Source: Xestospongia bergquistia (taxonomy: Eukaryota; Porifera; Demospongiae; Haplosclerida; Petrosiidae). From it: 64,000 nt of DNA. The stretch spans positions 14,896,501 through 14,960,500 of the forward strand of contig OZ014411.1 of the NCBI GenBank assembly GCA_963965975.1. The letters are read 5' to 3'. Shown piece after piece: positions 23,813-37,900 of this stretch. The position numbers and the translations under genes were made by a program. Each line of letters starts with the position of its first letter. Position 1 is the stretch's first letter. The notes beneath the pieces are model-generated. The model was not told the origin of the DNA. It worked only from the letters and a program-made list of their open reading frames with translations, and did no database searches.

Positions 23813-25867
23813 AAGTAGCAAAGCTAAATCACAAACTTGACAAGACTAGAAAACAAAAATACAGGGTTAGGCCCTGGAAACATGCCACAATCCTCAATAA
23901 AACAACCAGGGAAAGTACTCTTTGAATAAATCAATTATGATAGTAGCAAGAGAAAGAATATCAGAATGCAAACAAAATTTATTGTTAGCTCATGTAGTTG
24001 AGGTGCAGAAATAAGTGAGGAATGAAGAGAACTGAGATATCGCATACTGGTACAATGAAATAGTGAGTACAGATCATTGCAATGAAATGAGGTACTTCGC
24101 ATAATACTCTGGACTCTATTTTCGTCATGAATACTCCATTAGAATAATATGTGATCAGTATGTGTATGATCAATGTTAAAATAGTGTACTATTTCAGGAC
24201 ATCTTCGTCATGTCAAGGCATGTGTTACATGTCAATATGTACATGTTTTGTTTGTAGACAAGTTTTGATTTAGTTGAACAGACTCATCCTAATGTGTTTG
24301 TAGGAAAAATAAAAGTGTGACTTGTATAATTATATTAATAATTAACAGGGTTCATCTCATTGTGATTAGTTAAGATACACAGCAAAATCTTTCACAGAAC
24401 AAGAGGTGAGTACTTCAAAATCTACCCCTCAATAACTAACATTTTATTTCTGGCATGGAGTTAGTATTAAGAGTATGCTATTCTCATTATTTCTACCTAA
24501 TTCTAAAGACAAGTAGTATCTCATCAATGTACATGACACTCCAAGTAGTAATAATGAGTGGGTTTGTTTATCTGCATAATCAGATGTCATAGTCAATATA
24601 GTGCACTCTCACCATGTGATGACTTACAATTAATGCTAATATTAATATCATCAGATTAACTATCACTGTGTTAATCTGTATGTTGCCTGTGACAATCACC
24701 TGATAAACACGTTATTTACATAATAGTCACATGACTTGTTGTTTATTTGTCATGTGAACTTTTCTGATGAGGTGACATCAGCTTATCGTCTCTATAATTG
24801 TAAAAGATACATCATAAGGAGTCAGTCACTCCTACTAATATACTCTAATACTATATTGTCAGGTTATGAGGAATACTGAGAAATAATAAAAATATGTGTA
24901 CAAGAGAAGTTAGTTATTACAATATGTATTAATAAGAATGTGTATGTGCATGTGAAGGACCTCATAACCTCACAAAGGAGGATCCTGGTATATGATATTG
25001 GATTAATTGAGTAATATTAGAACTTAAATCAGTTCCTCTTGATGATTATTATAAACTCAAGAATACTTTGGATTAAATAAGCAGTTTATTAAAGTTACTT
25101 AATTTATGAGATTACTTCTGTTATTAGAACATTTTATTAGCTTGTATTCAAAGTCATCTGAATGTCTGGTCATCTCCCTGTTGCTAGGCAATGTCTGTTT
25201 AGTTCCAATCAATAATAGCTTTGTTTTACACTTAAGGTAGAAATATCCAAACGTTTTTTTCAGCTTTTTTTGATGCAGTCATGTGAAGATACTTGTTCTA
25301 ATAATTAATCATACTTTAAATTTTTTTAAACCCTAGTACTTTACAGAAATGTAGCTTGATTCCTTAATATTTGCAATGCTTTGGAGACATCAAATAATAA
25401 TATTAAAGAACCTAGAGGGCTGAAATTTTGAAAGTTAAAGATGAAGTCAATTACTACAATTATACGGATGGATTTCTTTCTACAAAAATGTTTGACATTT
25501 TTACAAAGCTATAAACCTTGCTTATTTTAATCACTATTATTATTATATGTTATACAAATCGTACAAACAAATGCATCCGTAAAAGTACTAACAATTGATC
25601 ATTTTCGTTCTTGAACTTATCAGCAGGTTGTTACATTTTCCATAAAATCAAAAATCACAACAACAGCATTTAACAGTGCGAAATCGCCATTTTGATAATG
25701 AATAATCGATTTTCAGTAATTAAAGGCAATGAATACACTTAGTGTCAGGTTACTGATAAGTGACTTTCGTGGGGTTAGAATAGTTAAATAAAATGTATTA
25801 ATTATTATTACTATTATTATTATTGTTGAGTGAAAGAATCATTTAATATTTTTCATATCCAGACTCC
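23813..25867. other. Non-coding stretch
   Basis: No supported gene on either strand; only short frames. Small palindromic patches occur near 24650-24690 (atcagattaac and gttaatctg). Upstream exons of the beta-helix frame could be hidden here. Confidence 0.4.
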
Positions 25868-25873
25868 TTTTAT

Positions 25874-26325
25874 TACGGAAGCCGAAGGCGGCCATCCATT
25901 TCTACTTCGTAATTTCCAATTCTACTTCGTAATATCATATTCTACTTTGAAGTTTTCCAATTCCAATTCTATTTTCTATTCTTTGATGGAACATTTAACA
26001 ACTAAAATCCTATCCCCCCCACCCTAACTGGAAACATGTCGCTTCGCTCCATTCTAAGAGACAGCTCGCGGTGCTCGCGCTTTACTTCATTGAGCTCCAT
26101 GAAGTAAAGCGAGCACCGCGAGCTGTCTCTTAGAATGGAGCGAAGCGACATGTTTCCGGTTAGGGTGGGGATATAGGATTTTAGTTGTTAAATATTTCAT
26201 CGAAGAATAGAAAATAGAATTGGAATTGGGAAAACTGCAAAGTAGAATTGGATTATTTTTGAAAAACTTCAAAGTAGAATATGAAATTACGAAGTAGAAA
26301 TGGATGGCCGCCTTCGGCTTCCGTA
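25874..26325. mobile_element. 452-bp palindromic foldback element
   Basis: Starts TACGGAAGCCGAAGG and ends with its reverse complement. Nearly the whole length folds into one hairpin centred near 26095, where gagctc joins the two arms (agtaaagcgagcaccgcgag on the right arm). Perfect 6-bp flanks TTTTAT stand at 25868-25873 and 26326-26331. Ends and core (ctaactggaaacat, attctaagagac) match the element at 10277-11017. The arms keep very high identity except for a few indels, so it is young or recently corrected. No protein is encoded; the mover must be elsewhere in the genome. Confidence 0.9.
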
Positions 26326-26331
26326 TTTTAT

Positions 26332-28912
26332 AGCTGAAGAGATGTCTAATGTTTTGCTAATTAAGTCACACTTACTAGGCCTAACCTATTGTGTCAAATA
26401 TTGATGTTTGAATATGTTATCTTTTATGAGGACACATATCTCAGAAATTTTAAATAATTACCTAAGTAGATGAATGGATGGAAATACAGACACATGATGA
26501 CACATGTCCATTGATCATTAAATATTAGCTAAAAATACGTAACATTGTATTTGTTTTTGTTCTATTGATGTTCTCCATTGTTCATGGTACAGCTGCACTT
26601 AAAATAACATTTTGTCATTTCAACCGTTGTCTTCATTACTAGAATTTCATCAATACGATGAGAGCCCAATATTGAATTACCACAAAGCTAAAATTGATTT
26701 AACTCAGTACGTATAGCACCAACTAGAAGCCAAAAAGTTGTCTTTGTAGTTAATCTCCAATAATTGAAACTATGAGGGAGAGGCAGGTACTATTTCAATT
26801 AAAATAACTGGGTTAGGTTCAGTTGAAATAGTATCTGCTTTTACATAGCTTCAATTGAAGCCATAATTCAATTACTATAGCAAAGTGCGTGTAAAAGTAA
26901 AGTGGTTGTAGTAGTTGGCTTTATACATATTGAGTTACAATAGTATTGGTGTTGTAGCAACTTAGAATTGGGTTTACATCATATTGATGAAACTGTGGTA
27001 ACAAAGAGCTGTTAAAATGACAAAAATACTTTTTACAGTGTGGCAGTAAATTATTTGCTAAGACTTACTAGTGACAATGAAGAGACCATAACAACATTTA
27101 TCATCTTACCAGGGCATTATGGTTGCTATGACAACACTTTATATTGCATACCAACATAAAATGACTCATTGTTACTATATCTCTCTTACATACACACACA
27201 AAATCAGGAACCTTATCAGTCTATTCAATCGTTTCTACTTTGTTCAATTATCTCCACATCTTTGCCTCTTAAAGAACCAGATAAAACTGGATAAACTTCA
27301 TTAAGGAGCCTAAATTATTGATATACCCACAATCTCTGTCCACTTTGCTCATTATTATAAACATTTTTATGCCATGTATTAGTACATGTGTATGTGTTTT
27401 GTACATGTATAGGTCCTAATCCTAACACAATTTTGAAACTCTCAACAGATTACATTACTGTAAAAGCTAGTTAGTGTATTATCTGGTGAAAATAAGTAAG
27501 CTATTCAGTAAATGCTTGTATAAGTCAGTTTACTATTCAGTAAAACTTTTATAACATTGTCTTATAATCTTTGAAATCCTTTAAAGAATTTAGTAGTTTA
27601 TTCATCAGCCTCTTGTATACGGTTATTAGAACATAGCCACGTTCTTAATTGTACAACTATAGCAATGTAAGTAATATCTTCAGTTATTCAATTCCTAGTC
27701 TTACTCCTAACATCATTCCCATACTGTATGCATTGATTGCATACCATGCAGCATCACTAGCATACTGTACATTCTCAATATAATATTGTCTAGTCTCAAG
27801 CCTATCCTCTTTACTATAACAAAGGTGATTGAAGCAGTGTATGGGTTATAAAAATGGAATGTCTCTCACTCTCTGAAATAAATGGTGAGTAAGAAAGGCA
27901 AAAAACAGAGTTGTCAGTTACAACTGGTTCTCTACAAGGTCTCACATAATTTTTATAAATCTTCTCCCACTGGTGGATCTACGGGGGTGTATTGGGGGAC
28001 CTTTATTCTGTAATGATATTCATAGTCTATCATCAAGTCACACCCTGTGGTATAATTATTACTTTAAGTTTATTCAAAGAAACCACACCTTAAAATTAAA
28101 ACGATGTGTTCTGAATAATAAATTATGAAAATTTATTAGAGTTAAAAATTTAGCAGTCTGTGTACCCTCTATTTCTACACTCTCGGTGTACATGTATTTA
28201 CTTTTAATATGTGGACAACATGATTTTAAGACATCAGTCGAATTTTTTTTTAATTTTGAATATCTTACACATTATTGTGATTGTTGTTGTAGTGTATTCA
28301 ACAGTTATATATATTAATAATGATACTTATTCATATCACTAAGCATTTCAATTTACATAAGAAAATACTTATTAGCTTAAATTCACCTGACTGTTTCAAC
28401 AAAGGAAAATAAAAAAAATGCATAAACACTTGCGCATGCAATAACCTAGGTTGAAATCATTTCTTTTAGACGGAAACAAAACTGTTCTGTGTAAAAGAGT
28501 TTAGGACAAATTTTGCTTGAGGCCAGGGGTTGTTATAGTTTGTCAATTATTTCTTCTAACAATCTTAAACTAACATTCTGTTTAAGAGAAAAGTTAAAAA
28601 GAGACATACTAAATTTTTAATGTAAACGTTTGTGAAAAATAATGCTATCATACTTCGAGTTTTGTTCATTTTTAATATATCAACTGAACTAATGGAACGT
28701 TCTTTATTACATACAATTATGTTTTAAGTATACTGAATGACTCAGCTCCAACGTTATTAATGAAACCACAAATATTTAATAAGGTGCGGTTGTCTAGTAC
28801 CTATAGCTGCTGTGAAAGTGCTGTTAATTTCAAAAGATTTTTTTTTCTTTTTTTTTAGTTGGGAACTCTGGACATTTACTTTTTTGTTATGTTATGCTTG
28901 TGATCTGTTATC
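26332..28912. other. Non-coding, upstream of the ankyrin-Death gene
   Basis: No gene is supported. A hairpin at 26762-26858 is listed separately. A G-rich patch at about 27967-28005 (ctacgggggtgtattggggg) resembles the ends of other mobile elements. The proximal part should contain the promoter of the gene starting at 28913; no clear TATA box was identified. Confidence 0.45.
26762..26858. repeat. Small imperfect inverted repeat
   Basis: The left arm (aattgaaactatgagg, then caggtactatttcaatt) pairs with the right arm (agttgaaatagtatctg, then catagcttcaattg). Each arm is about 38 bases. A small MITE or hairpin relic. Confidence 0.65.
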
Positions 28913-31900
28913 ATGGACCAAGAGCAATTGGTAAGCAAATCATTGTCTAATTGCTTAAATGTCAAAAGTAAAAGGAAACATCCACTAAGCATGGTTAGGT
29001 AGTTTGTAGATCGCGTTATAGACAATAGAGTGGTCTCTACGATATAACCAATGATTTACGGCTACTGTTCATAGTAGTAGTTGTGTCAAACTGTCTAATT
29101 TATTACATCCTAACTAATGTTCTACCAAACTATTCCAAAAGCCATTGTTACACAGCCATTGGGCTGAAGCATTTTAAATATACTCCCGTTTTTAACTTAC
29201 CATATCAGAGTTCATATATAATTATGTGTCCAGGTATATGTGGTATTAGTTAGATCTAATACTGTGTTAACACTAGACTTCAAAACTGAGCCCACCTGGT
29301 TTGGTATGGTTGTTAAAGGCAAGACCAGAACTGGGCTGACTCAAACTGAGCCAGCCCTGATCTATAGTACTGGATAGCCTGGTTTTTGGACAATAAGCAC
29401 AGCTGTCATAGGCGTATGTACATAAGGGCAGACTAGGGCATTGCCCTACTAAAAATTTTCCACTATGAATTTTTAAATAGCTTTTATAATTTATTTAAAG
29501 ACACTCCTACATGGCACTAAATACTTTATAGCTCTACCCACTGTTTAATTAAATAGTTTACATAATATTTCACAAATCTACCCACTTACTGTAATTAAAA
29601 ACCACATGATGTGTTAGAATAACCAGCTGACTTTTACTGGTAATTAAAGTGCAACAATGAAATGCAGAGCTACAATTATTTATTTTTGGGCTGGAAACAG
29701 TAAGAGTTCTAGAGTTGAATCAGTAGATTCAGTTCATATTGAACTTGAAGTTAGCGACAGTAAGAGTGATACTAATGATGGTAAGTTGTTGTCATGGTCA
29801 CCATGTATGAGTCACTAGATAAAGTATTGCTTGTATTGTCAATTCACACTCAGAAGTTGCAGGAAGTTAGCTCAGTGAAAATTTTGTCATTGGAATGTTG
29901 TGTATTAAATTATTGCGTGTACAGCAGTAAAGCACATGCCACTCATTTTGCCATGATACTGTGCCATTTTTTTAGTCAGTTCACTTTTTCTTGCCCATTT
30001 TCAGCAATGCCTAAAGGAAAGCGAATAAATAGTACTGTCAAGAATATATAAAATATACGACTACTTTGAGAACGAGAGTAAAAAGTGTAAAGGAAGTGTT
30101 ATGAAATTGCGGAAGAAGATGGCAGAAGTCACTGGGTATTGTAAGCAAACTGTTGATTGCAGAAAAGAGGAGATTAGATGAAGCAGAATTTACTTCACCA
30201 GCAAAACGATATAGGAAGAGTAGGAGATGTATAATTGTAGATGATTTTGATTGTGATGCCATTTGACAAACAGTTCATGAGTCTTATACTGGGAAAGAGT
30301 TTACAACATTAGATATTCCGTGGTGGACGTACGACCTTGTGGAAGTTTCTTAAAAAGATCAGATTTGTAAATGATAAGCGTTATGTGTATGAGCAGCCAA
30401 AATAATACCTCAACGGCATCAGTATTTTAGAAGAATGAGAAGAAATAGAAGAGAGAATAGACCTGTGGTATATTTAGATGAGTCATGGGCAAATTCACAT
30501 AGTAGTCATGAGAGATCGTGGGTGGATTCTGTTGATAGGGTCCAAGGAGGCACAAAGGGAGGCATTCATAAACCATCTGGGAAAGGAACTAGGCTCATTA
30601 TATTGCATGCAGGAAGTGAGAATGGATGGATGGATACATGGAGCAGATTTAGTCTTTCAAAGCAAGAAGGCAACAGGAGACTACCATGACGAAATGAACT
30701 CAAATAATTTTGTAGAATGGTTTCACAATAAGTTGTTAAGTAATATAAAGGATAATTCGCTGATTGTAATAGACAATGCATCATATCACAGTAGATGTAT
30801 TGAGAAAGTTCCAACTAGCAATACCAAGAAGAGTGAAATGCAAGACTGGTTAACTAGCCATGGTATTGAATATCCAGAATGTGCACTTAAACGCGAATTA
30901 TTATCTTTAATTAAGTTAAGTAATCCTAAGCCTAAGTATTGTAATGTATGACATTTAATTTAACTCTGTGGTTTTTCTGTATGTTAATTTCCTTTTAATG
31001 TGCTGAATAAATATTGATTTTTGTGTGATTTTGATCTGTGTGTGTAACTGTGAAAGATAATAAGGAACAAGACATAACAATGGCAACGAGGTTACTTGGT
31101 GCCCTAGCCCCATTTGAGCCAACCAAGATGCAGTGGATATCGTACTCTGAAAGAATAGAAGAGTATCTGGTAGCCAACAGGTAGACAATCCAAGAAAAAA
31201 ATACCCATTCTACTTAGTAGTATCGGAGAAGCTACATACAAACTCTTAGGTGACTTATGCGCTCCTGATAAACCAAACACAAAGTTTCGAGGAGCTAGTT
31301 GAAAAGTTAACAGAACATTTTCTATGGATATAATTGGGCAGGAAGACTCACACAAGTCAATGTGCTAGAAACTACACAGAAAAGTAATCAGTTACAAGTA
31401 CTACTGGAAAAATATGATCGAATATAGTATTCAGACCTGGACTGGGAGAACTAAGAGAAATCAAAGCCAAACTAAAGTTGAAACCAAATGCCCAACCAAA
31501 GTTTTGCAAGCCATGTTCTGCAACCTCTTTTCAACTTTATTTTCATAAGAAAATGAGAGAAAGTTGACAAATAGGTCCTCCATTGCGACCACATCTTAAT
31601 TGACTACAGTAATTACCTATCAGCTCTTTTGCTAGCTAAACGTGGAACTCTTTTATTTTTTAAATGTTGCTGGTGTATGAGAGTGTTTGCAAAAAAAGTG
31701 TGCATTGTTGATGGTAACATCGAACAGAGAGAACTATATATTTGTATAAGTTGGATGACCTGATTTTACAACTGTAATAGCCACGGAGCTGATTCCTTAT
31801 GTCCACTTCACCCATATACTTGTTGTACAATATAATATTTTGCAGACAAGGGATTTGAGAACAAGTTGTATCTGCTCATCATCAAAGTACAGTACCAATA

Positions 31901-34900
31901 GCAGATGGTTGTGTGTTTGATGAAATCACGTTCATGACCTTTCTGTCTAGCAAGTTGTAGCAGAGATGTTTTTCTGTACAGTCAATGAGTCTCCCCCATG
32001 AATAAGTTAAAAAATCTACTCAAGATTTATCAATGTAATTGTACTTGGTAGGTAGGTAAATAGGCAAGGTACTGTAGTGTACTCTATGGTACTTTCAATA
32101 GTAAGCCATTACTGTTTAAAGTGAATATAACTATACTGTCATCGGACTATAACTATACTGTCATCGGAAAGAAAATTGAAAAACTACTTGAGCTGTTTGT
32201 TGGAATGTATTATATTTGTTAGTAAGTTTCGTTGTCTTCAATGTAAGTGGAAATCCTATGTGATAAAATTCATCTGGTTCAAGATGTAGATTTTTCAGAC
32301 TGGTAAAAAAGGTGTAAACGAAAATGTGGTGAAACCTGCCTCTCCAATGATTTGTGAGTGTCTTACTCTCACTTCAAAACCAGCCTCTTGAGTACCTTCT
32401 TTTCCAGAATAGATCTCAAACTTTTGAAAATAACCATTTTGTCTATATCCATGTACCCACATCATATGTTGTTTTAGAGATGACCTACCCTAAAATTTGA
32501 TCATTGCCTCACAGACAGCAACCTCACAATGTGGAGTATATGCATCAAAAAAATCCGAGAAAGGTGATCAATTACTGGCTTTACTTTGCTCAGACGATCG
32601 TGACCTGTTTGTCCTTGAGGTACATGCATATTATTATTAAGAAAGTGGAGATATTAGGAGATATCTTAAAAAGGTCATCAGAGATGCGATCCGCTATTGG
32701 TGAGTAGTGGAATACTGGATCTCTTTTCCAATCATCCCTATAAAAAAACAAAACCAAACTATGCTTTTAGTTCCTCCACTGTAATATCTTTCCACAATTC
32801 ATATTTGATGTCTGCCTTTACTTGTCTAGCATAGAGATTACTTTGTTGTACTATGTTAGCCATAAGAGGAGGAGTAAAAAAATCCAAAACCTGTAATGGA
32901 GAGTTTGAGATGGTGACTCTAAGACCAACTTCATTCTCCTTTGCAATATGTTGTAAATCACTAAATTAATCATCACATGCCAGCATGACAGGATCATCTA
33001 CTTCAAGAAAGTAAACATCTCCATCAACCCTATGAATTACATTGTCTGCTGTCAAAATCCTTGATCTTTGCCAAGTTTATTTCACTACATAGTAGATTGG
33101 TGTTTATAACTTTTCTAATTTATGTTGTGTTTTTGTACAACATTCATATTTATTAATTACCATATACTCACCTGAATTGAAGTCAAAACTTTGTGGTCTA
33201 AAAAAATGACAAACCTCTATAGCAACCACGTGAAATAACACTTGTCAGATGGAGTGTAGTAACTAAAAATAACTTCAACCTACTCAAATGATCTCAAGGA
33301 AATTGTTTTGCAACTGCAAAAAAATAAAGTATATAGTTAGATCTAGGTGACACAAGTTGTGCCTTTCGTGTATAATCAGTTAATTTATAAATGGACATTG
33401 TTAGCTAAATAATATATGAGTAAATGCCCACTAGTCTTGTTTTAATATATTGTTGTATGTGACTTTTGAAGTCAATGATTAATTCATAGAGTAATCACTG
33501 ATGCAGATGTTCTGCTTCTACAATCATTTTAAATTGGGTGTGAGTAATCAATACTTGGGCTTTTGTATTATAAATTATAGTTACAGTACAAGATGGAAAG
33601 TATAGGAACTATTATAAATTTTTGAGGCTATACAATATATTATGAGTGTAAATGTGATCACATATAAGCAAAATAATTGTCTTAAACACATTATTTGTGA
33701 AAATTCATATAAGAATGGTGTAGTATTAATAATAGCCTGATCCTGTAGTAAAGGGTTGTCTATATACAATCTAATTTTTGATGCTATAAATATGGCTACT
33801 TAATGTGTTGTTTTACCATAAATTTTGGAATTTTTTGAGCACAAATTTATGGAAATAATTATTCATTTATTTCATTTTGAGAAATATGAGTGATAAAGAC
33901 ACCAAAAATTATAATTTTTGGTTGCAATTTTTTGGTCATCCTTGACTAACCTTTTGGCAATAGAAGTTCCCAAGGAAATCAATTATACAAAGTGGAAGTT
34001 CCAGTCTACTTAGCATAGTAAAACGTCTTTTCTGAGTGATCATAGAAGAGAGTATGTAATTGTATTCATAAATTAGTTAATTGTATTCATAAGTAATCTC
34101 TGTCTTGAAGTTTTTCTTTGTAAAATATACCTTTGTGTTGTGTGCAGTCCTTTTAGTAACTCACGATTGCTATGTAGAATTACCTTGAAACATAGAATGA
34201 AGTCAAATGCCTTTGATATAAAAAATATAGAGTTAAATATTAAACAAGTTATGCTATAGGCATCATTAACAACATAGTGTCTGCATTCAAATTAATAATT
34301 AAGGTATAACAGTTCTTTAATTGTGCATGTATGGGATTTTTGAATTTACGACTAGAAAATCTAAAATACATACATGATAATCATGTCCAAACTGTATTAG
34401 ATATCAAGAAGTTATGGAATATCATTTATATAGGTAGAATAGCAGTAAGGTTATTGGAACAAGTTTTTGATATTGTAACGATATAGATCTGTTTTTTTTA
34501 TCCTAAGATATAACACTAAGTCAGAAAATGGCACTCTATTAAACATCTTCTCTTAAGACTGTGTACACTAACATTTATTACCAAACAACTTAAATAATTT
34601 TTATATTTTTAAATATCACTGAAGTAAAGTGACTAACACGTTACTAGTAATATTTTTCAAATATTATTTAATTCTTTAAAATCAGTTTGTTCATTATTTA
34701 ATTAGTATATTAAGTGTTTGTTTTTATAGAATAATAGACTAATTGAATTTGTTAAGAACGGAAATTTGTCTGGAGTAGAAGATGCTCTCTTAAAAGGAGC
34801 CAATGTAAATGCTAACAATCAAGTAAGTCTATTTCATTTATTGTATATGGTATATATTCTTTTTACATAAAACAACCAGTCTGGTTAATTTTTTGAATAT

Positions 34901-37900
34901 AAACAATATCATCAAATCCTTGTTTTCATTTCAATATAAACATTGGGTCAACCTCCAATATTGCTCAAGCAATGAGTACCTGTTGGCTTTATATAACACC
35001 AGATACTATTTTGGGGTTATTGTATGATTTAGAAGTAGTTTCATTTTTTGTGCATTATAACAATGATAATGAGAGCATTACTACAAACATATTATATTGC
35101 CAGAAGCCAATAACATCAACTGAGTCAGGAGTGTTTAACTATGTTGTATACCATAAAGTAAACACTTTCTCAAGAATTACCATATAAGGAAACATTAAAT
35201 TGCTTAGTTGATTACTTTCATTCATGATATTAGTACTTATGCTTTCAAAAGTGGTTGTAAAATTACTACTGTAGTTGTCTAATACTGTAACAGTTTCTTA
35301 AAGGTTATGTTGCATTCTTTTTGATAGTGCTTTTGTAAGATGAGATGTAATGTTGTGATTTAGAATTTATAATAAATTATGTATATTGTTAATTTAATAT
35401 AAATATGTTTAGCAGTTTATTTTGCTAAAGTATTTATATTGTGTGTAATTGAAAGTACATGGTTATCTCAAAAGAGAATATGTTGCTATTCTTGTACTGT
35501 GTTGTTAATATAATGTAGTGACTTAAAAAGCATTTTGTGCTTGTTTAAGAGCTTGTAGCACTGATAATAGTTGTACATTCTATCTTTCTGTTAAAGAAGC
35601 TATTTGTTAAATTTGTTTTATATTTAAGATAAATAAGTATTTTGTTCAAAGCCTTTTCCGAGCAGTTGTGACTAAATTGTCTTTTTAAGGAGTGCTAGTT
35701 CTTCTTCTATGCTATTAAAAAATAAGTAATTTTTATTATGGTTAGAGACTACTGTGAATTGTCATATATATATATATATTATAATAGCAATGACTAGAGT
35801 ATGATTGCAGCTTCCTATGGGTATCTTGTGACATTTCAGATAGTTGCAGGTTGTCAGTTGTTAATGTTAATTATTAATTGACTGTTTTGTCTCTTTTATT
35901 AATGTATTCCAGTTTTGTCTTTTTCTTTTCTAGAGCCTTGTTATTATTGCATATAGCCACACAGTAGAATCTCAACTATACTCATGTTTCAATACTATAT
36001 TGCTATATTTATGTGTGTGTGTGTGTGTGTACTATTCCAACAATACATTTTACCATCATTTACATGAATCTTTGTGTATGTGTGTCTTCGTGTGTAGTAT
36101 GTATTTCATGGAGCATGTATAAGTCATTCACCAAAGTCAAAGTAGATATACTATTAAGTTAATAATTATCAAATATTGCCAAAGCAATCAAACTCCAGAT
36201 ACTATTATAGAATTTGTCTGTTTTTACTAATAGTTTAGTGTATTAGTAGTTTAATTTTATAGTTGATACTTTGTTTGTTTTTATAATAGGCTGGATGGGC
36301 AGCTCTTCATTATGCAAGTTATGAAGGACATACAGACATTGTTGAAGTATTACTCAACCATGGAGCTAATATCAATGTTGTTACTAAGGTAATTGAAATC
36401 ATGAGAATAAGTGTGTTTTACTCTAACATTTAAGTTGTGTAAACAGATAGTAACTATTAGAGATCACAAAGCATAGACTTTATAATTGTACTACATTATC
36501 AATAAAAAGTCTTAATGTGCAGAACCTTTGACACAATAATAGATAAATTACACTGAGTTGTATTACTTTGCAATTGGCATGCTAGCCCTGCATTGCCCGG
36601 TATCAAACAAACAACCATACACTGACACACAGAATGAACAGAGTAATTCTAATTCATCATGAGGATTAATGAAGTAGTAGTCTAAAATACTAGATCCTTT
36701 TCTTATGATCTACGTAAACATAACAAAGCATAACAAAATAATTATAAAGACGATTAAAAGAACATTATTTTCTAAGTTTGTTAAATGTGGTGTGGTCATT
36801 ATATTTTCTCTCCCGTATTGTTCCTCTAACATATAGAGTGATGTGATTTCTTGTTATCTCTATGTATCATTTTAAACATGATAGAGAATAATTATCATAT
36901 AATGTAATATAACTTTTGCGTTTACTGACTACAGTTTTGTTTATTTTTTGTCTTTTTTATACTTTTTGCTCCCACAATTATGATAATGTGATTACTTGTA
37001 TGTGTCCTTTGGAATAAAATAGCGGGTAAGTGTGATATAATGCAATACAACTTATAAGTTTATTAAGTACAATATTGTTATTTTATTCTTTCTTATATTT
37101 TTGCTCCCACATTCCTGATAATGTGATTACTTGTCATCATTATGTAACATTTACAATATAATAGGAGGTAAGTTTGATATAATGTAATACAATTTATAGG
37201 TTTATTGAATACAATGTTGTTACTTTATTTTTCTTATATTTTTCTCCCACATACCTGATAATGTGACTACTTGTCGTTTGCATGTGTCATTTACAATATA
37301 TTAGAAGGTAAGTGTGTTATAATATAATACAACTTATAAGTTTATTGAATACAACATTGCTATTTTGTTTGTTTTTATATTTTTTCTCCCACATTTATGA
37401 TAATGTGATTACTTGTTATTGCCTTGTGTTATTTACAACATAATAGGAGGTAAGTATGATATAATATAATACAACTTATAAGTTTATTGAATACGACATT
37501 ACTATTTTGTTTGTTTTTATATTTTTTCTCCCACGTTTATGATAATGTGATTACTTGTTAATGCCTTGTGTCATTTACAACATAATAGCTGGTAAGTATG
37601 ATATAATGTAATACAACTTATAAGTTTTCTTGAATGCAATATTGTTATTTTATTTGTTCTTATATTTTTTCTCCCACATTTATGATAATGTGATTACTTG
37701 TTATTGCCTTGTGCCATTTACAATATAATAGCTGGTAAGTGTGATATAATGTAATACAACTTATAAGTTTATTGAATACAATATTGTTATTTTATTCGTT
37801 CTTATATTTTTTTCTCCCACATTTATGATGATGTGATTACTTATCATCATTATGTGATATTTGCAATATAATAGCGGGTAAGTGTGACATAATGTAATAA

